NCBI GenBank assembly: GCA_002011075.2
Contig: MTMA02000006.1
Location: forward strand, 155,842-219,841
From: Candidatus Scotarchaeum otlingeri
Lineage (GTDB): Archaea > Thermoproteota > Nitrososphaeria > Geothermarchaeales > JDFR-13
Length of the DNA stretch: 64,000 nucleotides
Direction of reading: 5' to 3'
The notes below the pieces were generated by a model that was not told where the DNA came from, searched no databases, and saw nothing but the letters and a program-made list of their open reading frames with translations. This document shows positions 39,045 through 49,521 of the stretch, one piece after another. The position numbers were made by a program, and so were the translations under genes. How positions within the stretch are numbered: position 1 is the stretch's first letter; each line of letters opens with the position of its first letter.

Positions 39045-39641
39045 ATGGGTAAAGTAGTAATTATATCTGGATTACCGGGAGTAGGTAAATCTACCGTCGT
39101 CGCTAGAGCCATCGACAATATTAGGAGGAAAGGTTTTAAAATAACAATGGTGAATTATGGGACAAAGATGATGGAGATAGCTTCCAGTAAGGGTTGGGTT
39201 AATCACAGAGATCAAATGCGGCGTTTATCTCTCGATAAACAGCTTAGTCTTCAAAGAGAGGCCGCTATGAGAATAAGGCAAATGGCAGAGAAATATGATG
39301 TAGTCATTATAGATACCCATATGTTCATTAATACTAAGGAGGGGCGGTGGCCAGGGTTTTCTAGAAATAACCTGGACTTGGTAAAGCCTGATTTAATAGT
39401 TTTGATAGAGGCGTCTCCACAAGAAATATTGGCAAGGCGTTCTAGAGACGAGTCTAGAATCAGAGAGTTGTATCCTGAGAAGAAGATAATGGAGGATCTG
39501 AGTTATAATAGATCAATAGCAGCTACTATATCTGTATTGACGGGGATGCCGGTCGCTAATATATTAAATAAGGAGGGTAAAGCAGATGAGGCGGCCAAGG
39601 AGCTGGAGGATATCCTTATCGAGGTGATAAATAGAAAATGA
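39045..39641 (+). CDS. adkA: Archaeal adenylate kinase
   Basis: MGKVVIISGLPGVGKSTVV P-loop; downstream of secY. Confidence 0.92.
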   Translation: MGKVVIISGLPGVGKSTVVARAIDNIRRKGFKITMVNYGTKMMEIASSKGWVNHRDQMRRLSLDKQLSLQREAAMRIRQMAEKYDVVIIDTHMFINTKEGRWPGFSRNNLDLVKPDLIVLIEASPQEILARRSRDESRIRELYPEKKIMEDLSYNRSIAATISVLTGMPVANILNKEGKADEAAKELEDILIEVINRK

Positions 39642-40093
39642 GTATTTATGACCCATGGGCTGCACTAATAATAATATCCCTGGCAGCCCTAGGTATGAAC
39701 GTGATATCCGGAATTTTGAATCGGCTCTTTGTGTATACACCTGATTTAATAGCCAAAAGACAAGAGATACAAAGGATAAAGCAGGAGTATCAAGAGGCGA
39801 AGAGGCTTGGCGATGAAAAGAGGCTTAGAAAAATGGAGAAGAAAATGCAGATGGCGAAGAAATTGGAGGCTGAGGTATCCCTGAAATCTATGAGGCCCTT
39901 TATAATAACTATTATTGTGTTCTGGGTTATGTGGGGCTGGCTCAATAGTTTATATGGTGGTATGGGCAACTTCGTGATACTTCCATTTCCACTCCCCATA
40001 ATTGGGTTAACAAGCAACTTCTTCTGGTGGTATTTGATATCGTCATTTGCATTTAGCGCATTAACACGTAGATATTTCTATCCGAGTATGTAA
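39638..40093 (+). CDS. EMC3/TMCO1 (DUF106) family membrane protein
   Basis: Membrane segments flanking charged helix; secY-adk-DUF106 synteny. Confidence 0.85.
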   Translation: MSIYDPWAALIIISLAALGMNVISGILNRLFVYTPDLIAKRQEIQRIKQEYQEAKRLGDEKRLRKMEKKMQMAKKLEAEVSLKSMRPFIITIIVFWVMWGWLNSLYGGMGNFVILPFPLPIIGLTSNFFWWYLISSFAFSALTRRYFYPSM

Positions 40094-40147
40094 GGCACAG
40101 CTGTAGGAACCAGTTTTTATAGGAGCTATAGAAATTTATTTGATGAT

Positions 40148-40699
40148 ATGACTAAAAGGAAGGATTTAGTAATTACGATGTCAGGGGTTCATGGTGTAGG
40201 CAAGTCTGTTTATGCAAAAGCTATTGCGGAGAAATATGGATTGAAATATGTATCTTCAGGCATGATTTTTAGAGGCATCGCTCGGAGAAGAAACATTTCA
40301 TTAGAGGATTTATCGAGGGAAGCTGAAGTGTCTCCAGAGCTAGATAAATCGATTGATAATGCTATGATTGAGGAAGGTAAGCGGGGCGGAGTGGTGCTTG
40401 ACGGACTACTTGTGGGGTGGATGCTAAAAGATATAGCCGACATCAAGTTCTGGTTTAAAGCGGATGATATGGTACGTTTTAGTAGAATTGCTGATAGAGA
40501 CGGTGTAGATATAAATAAAGCGATGAAGGAGACGGTCTCAAGAGAAAAAAGTGAAAAAGATAGATTTATGAAGTATTATGGAATTGATCTTGACGATTTA
40601 TCCATATATAATTATGTGATAGATACGACTTGGCTTACAATAGACGATATACTAATGATACTATATAGAATTATCGATAGATATATAGAGAGAGGATGA
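40148..40699 (+). CDS. cmk: Cytidylate kinase
   Basis: ITMSGVHGVGKSVYAKAIAEKYGLKYVSSGMIFRGIA. Confidence 0.92.
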   Translation: MTKRKDLVITMSGVHGVGKSVYAKAIAEKYGLKYVSSGMIFRGIARRRNISLEDLSREAEVSPELDKSIDNAMIEEGKRGGVVLDGLLVGWMLKDIADIKFWFKADDMVRFSRIADRDGVDINKAMKETVSREKSEKDRFMKYYGIDLDDLSIYNYVIDTTWLTIDDILMILYRIIDRYIERG

Positions 40700-40703
40700 T
40701 TAT

Positions 40704-41708
40704 ATGCAGATGGAAAGCCTCATTGAATGGCTTGGGAAAAAACAGGATTTACATCTTGTTGGTGAAGAAGAAGATTTGGGCTTCGGTTTTACTCCTCATG
40801 AACGTCCACCGGAATTATATTTAAAATATGGCGTTATAAATCTGGACAAGCCGCCTGGACCAACAAGCCATCAAGCCACTTCATGGGTTAAACGTATATT
40901 GGGAGTAAGTAAAGCTGGGCATGGAGGAACTCTTGATCCTATGGTGACAGGTGTTTTGCCAATAGGCATCGAAAAAGCAACCGCGGCTATGAGGTATATA
41001 GTTGGTTCATCGAAGGAGTATGTAGGTATAATGAAGCTACATGGGGATGTGTCCTCTAACGATCTTAACAGGGTCTTCAGGCTATTTAGAGGACGCATAT
41101 ACCAGAGGCCTCCCCAGAAAAGCTCGGTTAGACGTAAGCTACGTACTAGAGAGATATATAGTCTTGAATTAATAGAGAAAAGTAATAGAGAAATTCTATT
41201 TAGAGTCCATTGTGAATCGGGTTTTTACGTTAGAAAGCTTGCTCACGATATAGGGATGATCTTAGGTGTTGGCGCTCACTTGAGTGAGCTGAGAAGGGTG
41301 AAGGCCGGTCCCTTTAGTGAAGACTCTATAGTCGATTTTTATAGGCTATATTTTGCTATACACAAGTGGAAAGAAGAAGATGACTTTGGTCTTATGAAAA
41401 AAGTTGTACAGCCTTTCGAAGTTATTTTCAGAGAATTTCCTAAGATAATAATTAAGGATTCGGCTGTCGGCTCTATCGCATATGGTGCTTCTCTGAAGGC
41501 ACCAGGCATGATCGCGGTATCTAATGATGTAAAGGAAAATAGCTATGTCTTACTTATGAGTAAAAAAGGTGAAGGCGTTGCTATAGCTACTTCTTTATAT
41601 GATTATAATGAATTAATCTCCTTGACTAAGGGTGTGGTCGCTACTCCAATAAGGGTGTTTATAGAGAGAGACTTATATCCCCCTCTATGGAAAAAATCAT
41701 CACGATAA
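40704..41708 (+). CDS. cbf5: tRNA/rRNA pseudouridine synthase Cbf5
   Basis: INLDKPPGPTSHQATSWVKRILGVSKAGHGGTLDPMVTGVLPIGI; C-terminal PUA. Confidence 0.95.
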   Translation: MQMESLIEWLGKKQDLHLVGEEEDLGFGFTPHERPPELYLKYGVINLDKPPGPTSHQATSWVKRILGVSKAGHGGTLDPMVTGVLPIGIEKATAAMRYIVGSSKEYVGIMKLHGDVSSNDLNRVFRLFRGRIYQRPPQKSSVRRKLRTREIYSLELIEKSNREILFRVHCESGFYVRKLAHDIGMILGVGAHLSELRRVKAGPFSEDSIVDFYRLYFAIHKWKEEDDFGLMKKVVQPFEVIFREFPKIIIKDSAVGSIAYGASLKAPGMIAVSNDVKENSYVLLMSKKGEGVAIATSLYDYNELISLTKGVVATPIRVFIERDLYPPLWKKSSR

Positions 41709-41754
41709 ATGTATATTTATTAGAACTGTATTAATTGAATATTCTGGTAGGAAA

Positions 41755-41852
41755 GCCGGGATGGCCGAGTCGACTAAGGCGCGGGCCTTGAGCTCCTTTA
41801 AGAGAGCCCGTGGGTCTCCTGACCCGCGTGGGTTCAAATCCCACTCCCGGCG
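41755..41852 (+). tRNA. tRNA-Ser(TGA), class II, with probable ~12-nt intron
   Basis: GCCGGGA..TCCCGGC, G73, loop CT-TGA-G, long variable arm GTGGGTCTCCTGACCCGC. Confidence 0.85.
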
Positions 41853-41901
41853 CCACTCCAATTTAATATATTTATTAATAACTATCTTATGTTGATTAGC
41901 G

Positions 41902-43254
41902 ATGTTCCGGGTTTCTGTTATCGGAATGGGGTTTGTAGGGTTATCGATGGCTGTATTCTTAGCGGATAAGGGTCTACATGTGATTGGTGTTGAGCGTGAT
42001 AAAAAAAGGATTGACCTGCTTAAGAAAGGAGAAATATATTTCTATGAGCCGGGTGTAGAGGAGCTTTTATTAAAAAATATTGAGAATGGTAGTATTGAGT
42101 TTACCGATAACTATGAATATGCTATCGATAATAGCGATATCACCTTTATATGTGTGGGTACGCCTTCAGACGAGTTTGGAAGGCAAGACTTATCAATGGT
42201 AATATCCGCCTCGAAATCTATAGGTAATGCCCTAAAGGATAAAGAAGATTATCATTTAGTGGTAATGAGGAGTACAGTATTACCGGGTACATGTAGAAAG
42301 ATAGTTATTCCAGCCATTGAAGAAGATGCTGGGCACGTAGGAGGTAAATTCGGGTTTGTCATGAACCCCGAATTCCTCCAGGAGGGATCTGCCCTAAAAC
42401 ATCTCAGCAAACCAAATAGAATAGTTATAGGTGAATATGATGAGTCCTCGGGGAATATGTTGAGCCACTTATATAAGGAGTTATATGGTGATGACACTGC
42501 GCTTATTAGAACTACAATTGAAAATGCAGAAGTAATAAAATATGCTAACAACGCTTTCCTCGCCACTAAGATAAGCTTTATCAACACTATAGCCAAGATA
42601 TGTGAGTTAACTCCCTATACAGATATTAAAGTTGTAAGTGAAACTATAGGGTTAGACCCCCGTATAGGTAAGTTATTCCTGAGGGCGGGCATTGGATTCG
42701 GCGGCAGCTGTCTTCCCAAAGACCTTCGTGCATTAATCTATTATTCTATTGAACATGGTTATCGACCTCGATTATTGGAGGCTACGAATGAGGTTAATAA
42801 GGAGCAGCCTATGTGGGTTATTGAAGTGCTGAGAAGGATATATCCCCGCCTAAAGGACAGAAAGATATCTGTCCTTGGAGTGGCGTTTAAGCCTGGAACA
42901 TCTGATATTAGAGAGTCGCAGGCAATCCATATAATAAAGGAATTGGATAAAGAAGGCTGCGAAATATATATCTATGATCCTTTAGCCACCGATGAGTTTA
43001 TAGACCAATTTTCTGAGCTGAATGTTCATCCTACACCTAATATCGAGGCTTGTATCTCTAATAGTGATGCGGTGATTATCGCGACAGAATGGGAGGAGTT
43101 TAAAGACGTGTCTCCAGAAGTGTATATTGAAAAAATGAATGATCCTGTGATAATAGATGGCAGAAGAATATATGATCCTAAAGACTTTATTTCTAAGGGA
43201 GTGAAGTATTTCGGGGTAGGGTATCCGATCAAAGAATCTTTTTTCTCAGTTTAG
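41902..43254 (+). CDS. UDP-glucose/GDP-mannose dehydrogenase family
   Basis: VIGMGFVGLSMAVFLADKG, FGGSCLPKDLRAL, VLGVAFKPGTSDIRESQA. Confidence 0.93.
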   Translation: MFRVSVIGMGFVGLSMAVFLADKGLHVIGVERDKKRIDLLKKGEIYFYEPGVEELLLKNIENGSIEFTDNYEYAIDNSDITFICVGTPSDEFGRQDLSMVISASKSIGNALKDKEDYHLVVMRSTVLPGTCRKIVIPAIEEDAGHVGGKFGFVMNPEFLQEGSALKHLSKPNRIVIGEYDESSGNMLSHLYKELYGDDTALIRTTIENAEVIKYANNAFLATKISFINTIAKICELTPYTDIKVVSETIGLDPRIGKLFLRAGIGFGGSCLPKDLRALIYYSIEHGYRPRLLEATNEVNKEQPMWVIEVLRRIYPRLKDRKISVLGVAFKPGTSDIRESQAIHIIKELDKEGCEIYIYDPLATDEFIDQFSELNVHPTPNIEACISNSDAVIIATEWEEFKDVSPEVYIEKMNDPVIIDGRRIYDPKDFISKGVKYFGVGYPIKESFFSV

Positions 43255-43255
43255 G

Positions 43256-44326
43256 CTATTCTACGTTTGATAATATATAGTTGGATATTACATCTGCAGG
43301 ATTCTCCATCTCTCTCCATAATTTTCCTGCAAGCCGCCTAATATCTCTTTTTTTACTCATAACCCTATCTATTTTCTCTAATATATCGGCTTCTGAATAA
43401 AGATGTGTTATTAATCCGAATTTAAGTAGATACTTTAGATAGTATGGGAGTTTACCCGGCCTCAGGGATAATGTAGGTTTACCTAATAAAGCAGACTCCA
43501 CAGTCATTGTTCCCCCATACCCTATGAATAAATTGCAGTATTTCAATAATGAGGGGCCGTCGACAACATCATTGGGTATAATAATATTATCATAGTTACC
43601 GATAACCTTTATCAGATTCATTATCTGGTCGATATATCTGCCCACAACAACGATATCATAATCTTTATATTGTTCTGCAAGCTGTGGTATCCAGCCTCTT
43701 TCAAATAGCCTCTTCCGCCTTAAGATAGGAAGTTGGTAGGAGACCTTCGCTTCAACAGTTCTAATAACAATATATCTTCGCTTCTTTACACCTAATTTTA
43801 TTGGGACATTGGGATTAAATTGGTAGTTTGTTAGCCAAGCAACAGGGTCTAAACCTCTATAATAAATTATATCACTACTTCTTATGCCATACTTTGTCCA
43901 TGTCTTCTTCGGTATTATCCAGGGTGTAAAGAGTTTCCTTGATAGGGGTATGGTTAATCTAGCTACTGCCTCAGCCTCAGGAATATCATTTGCCGAGTAA
44001 TGGGGTATACCCAGCCCATACGAGACCCTGGCTGCTTCTGGAGAAGAGAATGAGAGCGCTAGATTTGGAGTGAACCGCTCTATATATGGTATCATCTCCT
44101 GGGCCCTTTCTAAGCTCCGCCTTAATTTCTCTACAAGAAGCGCTCCACCATATTGACCTATAACAAGTGGAATGTATCTCTCCAGCCTAGTTTTGGAAAC
44201 TCCCAATGTCTCTCTGAATCTCCGTATAGTTATTAATGTATCAACACCTTTCCCCCTTAGTTTTTCAGCAACTTCACCTAAAAATAAGACCTGCTTAGGT
44301 GTCAGCATATCAATCCATATCTTCAT
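43256..44326 (-). CDS. DUF354-like glycosyltransferase-fold protein
   Basis: MKIWIDMLTPKQVLFLGEVAEKL...; GYGGTMTVESALLGKPTLSL. Confidence 0.8.
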   Translation of the reverse strand: MKIWIDMLTPKQVLFLGEVAEKLRGKGVDTLITIRRFRETLGVSKTRLERYIPLVIGQYGGALLVEKLRRSLERAQEMIPYIERFTPNLALSFSSPEAARVSYGLGIPHYSANDIPEAEAVARLTIPLSRKLFTPWIIPKKTWTKYGIRSSDIIYYRGLDPVAWLTNYQFNPNVPIKLGVKKRRYIVIRTVEAKVSYQLPILRRKRLFERGWIPQLAEQYKDYDIVVVGRYIDQIMNLIKVIGNYDNIIIPNDVVDGPSLLKYCNLFIGYGGTMTVESALLGKPTLSLRPGKLPYYLKYLLKFGLITHLYSEADILEKIDRVMSKKRDIRRLAGKLWREMENPADVISNYILSNVE

Positions 44327-45170
44327 TGATATTACCCCATAGTTTCATTAACCCATAGATATAGGACTCGGGATTACCCACATCTATTCTTACTTCTTCT
44401 TCATGCAGTTTAACGCCAATAACCCCTCCCTCTTTATGGGCTATATAATCTATAGCATTGGATAGAGGCAACTCGCCTCCCACATACTGTATTTTATTTA
44501 AAGCATCAAAGATCTTCTTATTAAATAGATATACCGCTACTACGGCTAGGTTTGTGGGGGGTTTTCTAGGTTTTTCAACCACTCCATCAACCCTGAATAT
44601 ATCGTTGTCTAGGAACTCACCTCTTACAACACCGTATTTCCGTGGATCATCGGCTTCCTCAAGTAACAAAGCTATATTTGCATTATATTCAGAGTATGCC
44701 TCGATAAGCCTCTTTAAATGTCTATTTTCTTTTGATACTATAAAATCATCTCCAGCGTGAACTATAAAATCATCATTTCCTACAAAGGATTTTGTTATAA
44801 GCACGGCGTGGCCGAATCCTAGAGGTGTATACTGGTTTACATAGACGATGATCGATTTAGCCACTTTGTTATAGAAATTATTCATATCATCTGCCTGTGG
44901 TTCTTTGCCCTTTTCCTTTAAAAACTCTATAAATTCATCATCAGGCGAAAAATGGTTCTCAATAACTCTCTTAAACCTATTTACAACAAAACAAAACTCC
45001 CTAATTCCAACGTCATACAGGGATTCGAAGACAACCTGTAAAGTGGGTACCAATACTTTTCTATTTCCAACTCGATATATAACGGGCAGCATTTCCTTCG
45101 GCACTTCTTTGGTGGCAGGAAGCATCCTTGTACCTATCCCTGCTGCCGTAATAACCGCTTTCAGAGACAT
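44310..45170 (-). CDS. galU: UTP-glucose-1-phosphate uridylyltransferase
   Basis: KAVITAAGIGTRMLPATKEVPKEMLPV. Confidence 0.92.
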   Translation of the reverse strand: MSLKAVITAAGIGTRMLPATKEVPKEMLPVIYRVGNRKVLVPTLQVVFESLYDVGIREFCFVVNRFKRVIENHFSPDDEFIEFLKEKGKEPQADDMNNFYNKVAKSIIVYVNQYTPLGFGHAVLITKSFVGNDDFIVHAGDDFIVSKENRHLKRLIEAYSEYNANIALLLEEADDPRKYGVVRGEFLDNDIFRVDGVVEKPRKPPTNLAVVAVYLFNKKIFDALNKIQYVGGELPLSNAIDYIAHKEGGVIGVKLHEEEVRIDVGNPESYIYGLMKLWGNINEDMD

Positions 45171-45276
45171 CTATATTTTCCCCTCTAATTTTCTAAAAAT
45201 ACTAGTGTAATTCTCATTATAATTAGTATAGAAATTATAAATTATAGTTTTGTTACCAACCATGATTAAATTTTGG

Positions 45277-45350
45277 TGGACCGGGTGGGAGTTGAACCCA
45301 CGACCTCCGCGTTGCGAGCGCGGCGCTCTACCAGCCTGAGCTACCGGCCC
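45277..45350 (-). tRNA. tRNA-Ala(CGC)
   Basis: GGGCCGG..CCGGTCC A, stem CCGCG..CGCGG, loop CT-CGC-AA, T loop TTCAACT. Confidence 0.9.
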
Positions 45351-45527
45351 CACATTACCAAAAAACAAGAAAATCTTATACTTAATATTAATTTAGCTAC
45401 GGGTAAGATATGACTGTAAGCTCTAATTTACTTGATTGAGCCGATCGACCTAAAAAGACAATGCCTATATAATCATTAGAACTAGTATTCCGTGATGCCA
45501 GATAAATTATCTATAGGAGTTTTTAGT

Positions 45528-46139
45528 TTAATCGGCCTTAACAATCGTTAATCCTGCCTTAGGACCCACCAAAATCACGTATTCATGAGCTTTTATTAAT
45601 CTGAGGAGCAACTCTTCTCTCCCACCGATGAAGTCTTTGCTATTATATGCACATAGCCCCATCATCGCTACCTCCAATCTTCTATCCAGCATCTCTTCAT
45701 AACGTAGAAGGTCATCGACTAAGTTGTGTTTAAAAAATACTGTCATCTCCCCACACGCCCTTAAACTCTTATATCCCTGCCGCTTTGCCTCCTCAAGTAA
45801 AGAAAGCCACTTATCTATAGTATAGTTAGGATCTACTTTCCCGTCTTTGATATACCAGCCTATATAATCAATAATCTTTAACGCTCCTTTTTTTTCTAAA
45901 GTCTCAACATCTATTCCATATTCAATCATCTTCTGCCTAACTTCTTCTATACTACTCTCACCGGCAACATAAGCACCGGCATATCCCCTTTCAAAACCCG
46001 AGAATAGATAAGTGAACAATATATCAAACTTATCTTTCTGATCCTCATAGAAAGCTATAACATGGCTATGCGGCTCCATCTCTCTTATAAACTCATATAT
46101 CTCTCTCTTATCTAGCATTAAAGAATTTATCCTAGTCAA
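45528..46139 (-). CDS. MEDS (DcmR-like sensory) domain protein
   Basis: HVIAFYEDQKDKFDILFTYLFSGFERGYAGAYVAGE...LRACGEM...MGLCAYN. Confidence 0.75.
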   Translation of the reverse strand: MTRINSLMLDKREIYEFIREMEPHSHVIAFYEDQKDKFDILFTYLFSGFERGYAGAYVAGESSIEEVRQKMIEYGIDVETLEKKGALKIIDYIGWYIKDGKVDPNYTIDKWLSLLEEAKRQGYKSLRACGEMTVFFKHNLVDDLLRYEEMLDRRLEVAMMGLCAYNSKDFIGGREELLLRLIKAHEYVILVGPKAGLTIVKAD

Positions 46140-46221
46140 AACAAGCCACCATAAAAAATTATTTTACCACCTTTATTTTTACCTTACGAAGATACAATAT
46201 ATATAGATGTATTTCTTGTGG

Positions 46222-46310
46222 GGCCGCGGGAGGGATTCGAACCCCCGACCTACGGCTCTCAGCCATATATGCCCACAGGCCGTCGCTCTAACCACTGAGC
46301 TACCGCGGCC
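46222..46310 (-). tRNA. tRNA-His(GTG) with ~15-nt intron; G-1 and CCA encoded
   Basis: G-1 GCCGCGG..CCGCGGC C73 CCA; stem ACGGC..GCCGT; loop CT-GTG-G. Confidence 0.88.
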
Positions 46311-46798
46311 ATCGCCCTATTAAGAAGTGAATCCTAAAGTATTTTAAATTTTAGGACAGAGACGAATATTAACGCTGAGTTTGATACAATATTATCTTAT
46401 AAGGATAAAGAATATAGGTTGAATAACTATCTTTTCATACAAAATATTATTTAAACTGGATTTCCTAAATCACAGATGATATTTAAAGATCAGCAATATT
46501 TCACCGGATTTTAAGAGCTGATTTTTCTATAATACGGTGTTATTGATTTCGATGCAGTACTCTATACTCCGCCAATCTCATATATGGTTGAGGTCAAGAT
46601 GGATGGCAAGATGATAATGGTGGTGACGTGGAATGTATAGGTGCCTTCATAAGCAATATTTGAATTAAATAATCATATGTGTGTTGTCTTGAGTTATGAT
46701 TCTCCAGCCTTTTTGTTGGAGTTTATAGTTAATTTCATAGAAAGAGTTATATCAAAATAAGTCTGACCTTAATAAGAGTTATATTAGTGCTAATGAAA

Positions 46799-47965
46799 CT
46801 AGTTATCATAAAACAATCTTAGGTAAGAAGTTAAATGGGATATATCTTCATATGTATTATATATGTGGGGAGAGATCCGCACTAGATTATTGCGTATGCT
46901 ATACTCAATAGGCCGTTTTAATTTTCTAACTTCTTTGGTCAGGATATCTGGATTGTCAACTTTAATTGTAATTATACTTCCTCTCTCTATATTCTCTCTA
47001 TCCGGTATAACTGATAAACTCTTCATATTTTTTATGTCGTGTTCTAACATACTTACAAGCTCTTTATTATGTCTATATATCTTGCTTATCCCTATTTTCA
47101 ATAGATATTGGATTGAGGCGTCCATGCCTATCATTGAGTAATACGCTGTTGTACTGAATTCAAATTTCCTCGCTGTATTTGCATAATCTAGTTTATTGGC
47201 ATCGAATTTCCATATATCAACCGGTGTTCTCCAACCTACTAATGCCGGATAAATCTTGTCACCAAATCTCTTTGAGATATATGCTGCAGCAGCTCCGAAC
47301 GGTCCAAGTAACCATTTATATCCGCCTATAATGTAGACATCGACGTCTAGTTCCCTTACATTTACCGGTAAATATCCCGCCGCTTGGATTCCATCTACAA
47401 TTACGGCTGCGCCTACATCACGAGCACATCTTGATATTTTCTTAATATCGTTAATTTGCCCAGTAAGGTATTCTACATGACTTATGGATACTACCTTAGT
47501 CTCATCGTTTATTAAATTGAGCAATTCATCGGTATCAATAAACAATTCTTTGGCATCAAGCAAGTTGACATTGACTTCTTTATCAATTTGAGCTACTCTT
47601 ATCCATGGATATGTTACACTCGGAAATTCTATTGATGTCGAAATAACATTACCCTTAAAGGGATAAAGACTCCAAGCAATAGCATTTAAAGCTTCAGTTA
47701 CACTAGTGAATATGGCTACTTCTTCTTTACCGCAATTCAACAAAAGACTCACTGATTCTCTTAAATCTTCATATATTTGGCGTTCACGTTCCTCGTCTAG
47801 GAACAATGTCCCTTCTAGAGAACACTGTTCAATAAACTCGGTCATCCTTTTGAGTGTAGAATTGGGTATTAAGCCGATACTCGCGGTATTTAAATAATTT
47901 ACTTTTGTGATTGATGGAAACTCATGTATATATTCGGTCATAATAAGAATTTGGGTAATGTTCAA
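46799..47965 (-). CDS. Class V aminotransferase (cysteine desulfurase/selenocysteine lyase-like)
   Basis: VVSISHVEYLTGQINDIKKISRCARDVGAAVIVDGIQAAGYLPVNV..DVDVYIIGGYKWLLGPFGAA. Confidence 0.88.
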   Translation of the reverse strand: MNITQILIMTEYIHEFPSITKVNYLNTASIGLIPNSTLKRMTEFIEQCSLEGTLFLDEERERQIYEDLRESVSLLLNCGKEEVAIFTSVTEALNAIAWSLYPFKGNVISTSIEFPSVTYPWIRVAQIDKEVNVNLLDAKELFIDTDELLNLINDETKVVSISHVEYLTGQINDIKKISRCARDVGAAVIVDGIQAAGYLPVNVRELDVDVYIIGGYKWLLGPFGAAAAYISKRFGDKIYPALVGWRTPVDIWKFDANKLDYANTARKFEFSTTAYYSMIGMDASIQYLLKIGISKIYRHNKELVSMLEHDIKNMKSLSVIPDRENIERGSIITIKVDNPDILTKEVRKLKRPIEYSIRNNLVRISPHIYNTYEDISHLTSYLRLFYDN

Positions 47966-48012
47966 AATTAATGCTTTCTATCTTACAAATTTATGTAAGA
48001 TTTGATGTCGAG

Positions 48013-48085
48013 AGCCTCGGGGGGGATTCGAACCCCCGACCTACGGCTTACCAAGCCGTCGCTCTGCCAGCTGAGCTACCGAGGC
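48013..48085 (-). tRNA. tRNA-Thr(GGT)
   Basis: GCCTCGG..CCGAGGC T73; stem ACGGC..GCCGT; loop TT-GGT-AA. Confidence 0.9.
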
Positions 48086-48218
48086 ATATATTCTATTATT
48101 AGTTTCATGGCGTGGGCTAAAAAAGTTTTTGATTAGGATATAGTTTGGGTATATATTGTTATGACCCCACTATACCGCTTATGATAGCTAAATATGGATA
48201 TTAATCTGTAATAATCAT

Positions 48219-49475
48219 GTGTTAAATGTCGTCCAGGTTGATATTACTCTTATGACGATGAATAGATGGCTTTATCCTCCTATTGGCCTGGTAATAAACC
48301 TAATCCTCGGCACGATATATAGCTGGAGTATCTTTAGAATACCGCTCAAAGAACTACTTCAATGGACAGATCTACAGGTAAGTCTACCCTTTACCGCATT
48401 TCTACTTTCATTTGCTATGATAATGCCTATAGGTGGAAAATTAATAGATAAACTGGGAGCCCGTCTCACGGCGCTGTTAGGCAGTATCTTGGTTGGACTA
48501 GGATGGTTATCAGCAGGATATATAATTAATTTTCCCGATCCGCTAGTGACAATGATAATATTCTATGGATTAATAGCTGGAGCGGGTGTAGGAATAGTAT
48601 ATGGTGTCCCTATCACCGTTTCGAGTAGATGGATCCCAGAGAGAAAGGGTCTTGCTGTAGGAATAACTATCACAGGCTTTGGCCTTTCACCTTTGATTAC
48701 GGCTCCATTAGCGCGATACTTAATATCTACATTCGGAGTTTTAGAGTCCTTTAAATATCTTGGGATGGCCTTTATTGTGATACTATTGATATGCTCTTTA
48801 CCTCTCTCGTTACCAAGGACCTCCTCATCCCCATCAATATCAAATATTCAGGAGGATAGCTATTCACCCCGTAAAATGTTGAAGACTAGGGTTTTCTATG
48901 GATTATGGACAGCCTATATGCTGGGTATGTTAGGCGGGTTTATAGCAATTTCGATATCGGCCTCCTATGGCGTAGAAATCTTAGAATTATCCACTGAATT
49001 GGCAACCATTATAACGGCCATTTTCGCTGTATTTAATGGAAGCGGCCGCCCTTTATTCGGTTTTATTTGTGATAAATTGGGTGTAAGATTTACAGCTCTA
49101 TTCTCATTCATGTTGATCTTTTTGGCTTCATTATCAATTTCCTTATATCACTCGCCATTAACATATATAACTAGTTTCTCAATATTATGGTTGACTTTTG
49201 GGGGCTGGCTAGCCATTGCCCCTACAGCGACATCCACCTTCTTTGGGGTCAGAAATATTGGTCAAAATTATGGGATTGTGTTTACTGCATATGGATTTAG
49301 CGCATTAGTAGGACCTCCGATGGCAGGATATATCAAAGAATTAACAGGTGTGTATCAATTGGCCTTTATAGCCACAGCTATTCTTTCAATACTTGGACTC
49401 ATAATCGTCCTATTTACATTTAGGGAACGCTCTTTAGAAAAGATAGGAAGTGACATCGATAATCTTAATAACTAG
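48219..49475 (+). CDS. MFS transporter (oxalate:formate antiporter-like)
   Basis: Twelve-TM-like; GTIYSWSIFRIPL, GGKLIDKLGAR, FGFICDKLGVRFT. Confidence 0.85.
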   Translation: MLNVVQVDITLMTMNRWLYPPIGLVINLILGTIYSWSIFRIPLKELLQWTDLQVSLPFTAFLLSFAMIMPIGGKLIDKLGARLTALLGSILVGLGWLSAGYIINFPDPLVTMIIFYGLIAGAGVGIVYGVPITVSSRWIPERKGLAVGITITGFGLSPLITAPLARYLISTFGVLESFKYLGMAFIVILLICSLPLSLPRTSSSPSISNIQEDSYSPRKMLKTRVFYGLWTAYMLGMLGGFIAISISASYGVEILELSTELATIITAIFAVFNGSGRPLFGFICDKLGVRFTALFSFMLIFLASLSISLYHSPLTYITSFSILWLTFGGWLAIAPTATSTFFGVRNIGQNYGIVFTAYGFSALVGPPMAGYIKELTGVYQLAFIATAILSILGLIIVLFTFRERSLEKIGSDIDNLNN

Positions 49476-49521
49476 GGATAGACATCTCTTTTTAATTTAA
49501 GGTTAATATTATCTTAGATGT

